This document shows positions 61,322-64,000 of a stretch of DNA of 64,000 nt, piece by piece. The notes under the pieces were generated by a model. It saw only the letters and a list, made by a program, of their open reading frames with translations, made no database searches and was not told the origin of the DNA. The first letter of the stretch is position 1. Each line of letters opens with the position of its first letter. The position numbers and the translations under genes were made by a program. Origin of the DNA: Marinifilum sp. N1E240 (lineage in GTDB: Bacteria > Bacteroidota > Bacteroidia > Bacteroidales > Marinifilaceae); assembly GCF_009295825.1 (NCBI RefSeq), contig NZ_WHKF01000003.1, forward strand, positions 558,001 to 622,000, in the 5' to 3' direction.

Positions 61322-61810
61322 CTAAATCTGTTTGCCCTCGCGTTTACACAATTTATCTTTTTTACTTCCTAAAATATTGCCTGCAGTTAATCCAACTCCT
61401 GTGCATAAAAAGAACGTTGTTGGATTAAAACTAAAAAACATACCGTAAGAAACCAATAAACCAAACACAAGACCAACCAATGAGAATATGGCAGAATAAG
61501 TGTAGGTAAAATGATGAGCCTGATAAATCTGATGCGCATCCTTTAAATGTTTTATAAGTTTCTCAACTCTCTTTTCGTATTCGCTTCGATTTACACCCGA
61601 TTTATTAATCAATCGATCCAAATCATCAACGATATTCTCTAATTCTTTCCTTCCATATTTACAATCTAAACACGAAGATTGCTTATCCAATATAGCTGCG
61701 ATTCGTTTTAACTTCTCGATCTGATAAAATCGATAATCACGCACCGAAATCAATTCTTGTGCTTGTTCATCAACTTTCTTCGATATTTTATCAAGCCAGG
61801 TTTCTTCCAT
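61322..61810 (-). CDS. Conserved hypothetical membrane protein with CxxC
   Basis: A 162-residue protein. The first 100 residues are helical and charged (MEETWLDKISKKVDEQAQEL; a SCLDC motif lies near 40), and the C-terminal part has two hydrophobic segments (about 107-125 and 130-148). The CxxC could bind a metal or be structural. I do not recognise the family. It lies between the peptidase gene and pnp, on the same strand. Confidence 0.72.
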   Translation of the reverse strand: MEETWLDKISKKVDEQAQELISVRDYRFYQIEKLKRIAAILDKQSSCLDCKYGRKELENIVDDLDRLINKSGVNRSEYEKRVEKLIKHLKDAHQIYQAHHFTYTYSAIFSLVGLVFGLLVSYGMFFSFNPTTFFLCTGVGLTAGNILGSKKDKLCKREGKQI

Positions 61811-61860
61811 ATTACTTTTTGTTTGAACTGCTAATTTAAGTATTCAGTTTAGAGCAAAAA

Positions 61861-61886
61861 AAAATCCCGGAATAAATCCGGGATTT
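61861..61886 (-). terminator. pnp terminator
   Basis: AAATCCCGG (61862-61870) pairs perfectly with CCGGGATTT (61878-61886) around seven bases; a long T-run follows on the minus strand. Confidence 0.88.
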
Positions 61887-61906
61887 CAAAACATATAATA
61901 AAATAA

Positions 61907-64000
61907 TTATTTGTCTTTTTTCTCTGGCTTAGGCAAAAGAACCTTTCTTGAAAGTTTCAATTTACCAGATTTAGCATCAATATCGATCAATTTCACTTCG
62001 ATTTCCTGACCTTCTTTCAATACTTCATCAACAGTGTTTAGTCTGCGATGCTCGATTTCAGAAATGTGAAGTAAACCATCTTTACCAGGAAGAACTTCAA
62101 CGAAAGCACCAAAGGCAACAATCGACTTCACTTTTCCTTTATAGATAGTTCCAACCTCTGGAACAGCTGTGATACCTTTGATACGACCTAGTGCAATATC
62201 AATGGCTTCTTTGTTGTCAGCTGAGATATCAACATGACCTTTTCCATCAACTTCTTCGATAACGATAACCGCACCCGAAGTTTCTTGAATCTCCTGAATA
62301 ATCTTACCACCTGGTCCGATTACTGCACCAATCATATCCTTAGGAATAACAAGTGATACAATTCTTGGAGCGTGAGGTTTAAGATCTTCTCTTGGAGTCT
62401 CAATTGTCTCAGAAATCTTATCTAGAATATGAAGACGACCGTCACGAGCTTGCATTAGAGCTTGCTCCAATACTTCGTATGGAAGTCCGTCAACTTTAAT
62501 ATCCATTTGAGTCGCAGTAATACCATCTCTGGTTCCTGTTACTTTAAAGTCCATATCACCCAAGTGATCTTCATCACCTAAGATATCAGAAAGAACAGCA
62601 TATTTTTTAGCACCTTCAGTCGAGATTAATCCCATTGCGATACCTGTTACTGGCTTTTTGATTTGAATACCTGCATCCATTAATGCTAGTGTACCTGCAC
62701 AAACTGTTGCCATTGAAGACGAACCGTTTGATTCAAGGATATCAGAAACAACACGGATAGCATATGGAGAATCTGCTGGAATCATACCTTTAAGGGCACG
62801 GAACGCTAGGTTACCATGACCTACTTCACGACGGCTAACACCACGGTTTGGACGGGCATCACCGGTTGAGAATGATGGGAAATTATAGTGAAGAACAAAC
62901 TTCTCTTTTCCTCTGTAAAGTACATCGTCAACGATTTTTTCATCTAACTTAGTACCTAAAGTTACTGATGTTAACGATTGAGTCTCACCACGTGTAAATA
63001 CAGCTGATCCGTGAGCACCTGGAAGGTAATCAATTTCAGACCAGATAGGACGAATTTGATCCGTATCACGACCATCAAGACGTTTACGATCTTCCAATAC
63101 CATTTCGCGAACAGCATCTTTTTCTACATCGTGGTAATAACGTCCAATTAGAGACATGTTGATATCAGAAGCTTCTTTTCCTTCTGAATATTCTTCAACA
63201 AATTCTTTTTTAATTGAAGCAAATGCTTCAGCACGCTCGTGCTTATTTGGGTTCTGCAATCTTGCAGCTGCTAATACCTTAGCGTATGTTTTATCCACGA
63301 TTAACTGACGAAGTTCTTCATCACTCTCCTCATGGCAATATTCTCTTTTTACAGTTTTACCTGTTAATTCAGCCAACTCAATCTGAGCTTGACATTGAAT
63401 TTTAATGGCTTCATGACCAACTTTGATAGCTTCTAACATTTCAGCCTCAGAAACTTCGTCCATTTCACCTTCAACCATCATGATGTTATCCATGGTAGCC
63501 GCAATAATCATATCAAGATCAGCAGTAGCTAACTCTTCACGACCAGGATTGATCACCATTTTTCCATCTATTCTGGCAACACGTACTTCAGAAATTGGTT
63601 CTGCAAATGGCACATCTGAAACTGCAATTGCAGCAGATGCAGCTAAACCAGCAATTGCATCAGGCATATCATTAGCATCAACCGAAATAAGGTTAATTGT
63701 AACAAAAGTTTCTGCATGATAATCTTCTGGGAATAACGGACGTAGAGCACGATCCACAAGACGACAAACTAGAATTTCATGATCTGAAGGTCTACCTTCA
63801 CGCTTCATAAAACCACCTGGAAATCTCCCTAAAGCACTAAATTTTTCTTTATATTCTACTGATAATGGCATAAAATCCACATCAGGTTTTGCATCCTTTG
63901 CGGATACAACTGTAGCCAACAGCATGGTCTTACCCATTTTTACTACTACAGATCCATCAGCTTGTTTTGCTAATTTCCCTGTTTCAATTGTGATGGACCT
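61907..64000 (-). CDS. pnp: Polynucleotide phosphorylase, 5' end cut by window
   Basis: A phosphorolytic 3'-5' exoribonuclease of the RNA degradosome. The first visible residues, [20 protein letters not shown], belong to the N-terminal RNase PH domain, so the true start lies beyond 64000; 697 residues are visible. Further motifs are [17 protein letters not shown], the second RNase PH domain with [21 protein letters not shown], a KH domain ([13 protein letters not shown]) and an S1 domain ([20 protein letters not shown]). A terminator follows the stop codon. The rpsO gene is expected upstream but is outside the window. Confidence 0.97.
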   Translation of the reverse strand, partial: RSITIETGKLAKQADGSVVVKMGKTMLLATVVSAKDAKPDVDFMPLSVEYKEKFSALGRFPGGFMKREGRPSDHEILVCRLVDRALRPLFPEDYHAETFVTINLISVDANDMPDAIAGLAASAAIAVSDVPFAEPISEVRVARIDGKMVINPGREELATADLDMIIAATMDNIMMVEGEMDEVSEAEMLEAIKVGHEAIKIQCQAQIELAELTGKTVKREYCHEESDEELRQLIVDKTYAKVLAAARLQNPNKHERAEAFASIKKEFVEEYSEGKEASDINMSLIGRYYHDVEKDAVREMVLEDRKRLDGRDTDQIRPIWSEIDYLPGAHGSAVFTRGETQSLTSVTLGTKLDEKIVDDVLYRGKEKFVLHYNFPSFSTGDARPNRGVSRREVGHGNLAFRALKGMIPADSPYAIRVVSDILESNGSSSMATVCAGTLALMDAGIQIKKPVTGIAMGLISTEGAKKYAVLSDILGDEDHLGDMDFKVTGTRDGITATQMDIKVDGLPYEVLEQALMQARDGRLHILDKISETIETPREDLKPHAPRIVSLVIPKDMIGAVIGPGGKIIQEIQETSGAVIVIEEVDGKGHVDISADNKEAIDIALGRIKGITAVPEVGTIYKGKVKSIVAFGAFVEVLPGKDGLLHISEIEHRRLNTVDEVLKEGQEIEVKLIDIDAKSGKLKLSRKVLLPKPEKKDK

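Overview
The window is AT-rich DNA from a member of the Bacteroidota, most likely a Marinilabiliales/Marinifilaceae-type or flavobacteria-like organism (lineage inferred from gene content, not from a marker search). The evidence: a MurF-Alr fusion protein; a GldB-type lipoprotein; a PorP/SprF protein; a type B type IX secretion (T9SS) sorting domain; DUF4294; and repeated promoter-like octamers of the form TAnnTTTG with few purine-rich ribosome binding sites, as expected for the Bacteroidota housekeeping sigma factor. No rRNA, tRNA, CRISPR array, intact insertion sequence or prophage was seen.

Layout. 1-624: N-terminal part of a curlin-repeat protein, cut by the window edge. 1.2-6.3 kb: MTHFS, nitrilase and GldB run leftward, with nadE and a Crp/Fnr regulator rightward. 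6.5-7.0 kb: gene-free element rich in interleaved inverted repeats. 7.0-10.1 kb: murF-alr fusion and tdk. 10.3-11.7 kb: a conserved hypothetical and rsmI, whose stop codon is the first base triplet of a 7-bp tandem repeat. 11.8-28.8 kb: a 17-kb leftward locus of ten secreted proteins and one PorP/SprF outer-membrane protein. 29.0-30.0 kb: a HAD phosphatase and a probable structured non-coding RNA. 30-64 kb: mostly housekeeping genes (dnaB, ispE, a carboxyltransferase and biotin carrier, LptF/LptG-type permease, tgt, glycosyltransferase and sigma factor, rsmG, rpmH, PASTA protein, rluD-type synthase, ddl, gcvP, metallo-hydrolase, thpR, elbB, ggt, arcA, a TrmH-type methylase, an STAS-like/HATPase protein, a TPR/OmpA-like lipoprotein, deoxynucleoside kinase, prolyl oligopeptidase and pnp).

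The most interesting region is 11.8-28.8 kb. Seven consecutive short ORFs (224-355 residues, each with its own signal peptide) share one two-domain beta-sandwich module. It has a Cys/Arg motif near the end of domain 1, a second conserved Cys at the start of domain 2, and a Pro-linker plus short beta-strand at the extreme C-terminus. The same module forms the N-terminus of the 842-residue protein, which alone carries a type B T9SS sorting domain, and probably of the 801-residue HYR/F5-8C protein. Downstream of the sorting-domain protein lies a PorP/SprF gene, the usual partner of type B cargo. I read this as a SprB-like surface structure whose modules are encoded as separate subunits rather than as one giant adhesin. 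Assembly by strand exchange through the C-terminal tails is a hypothesis.

Other points worth following up: a roughly 195-nt 6S-like RNA candidate at 29.8-30.0 kb, a tRNA-guanine transglycosylase that lacks the usual zinc cysteines, and several start codons that promoter positions suggest should be moved downstream.
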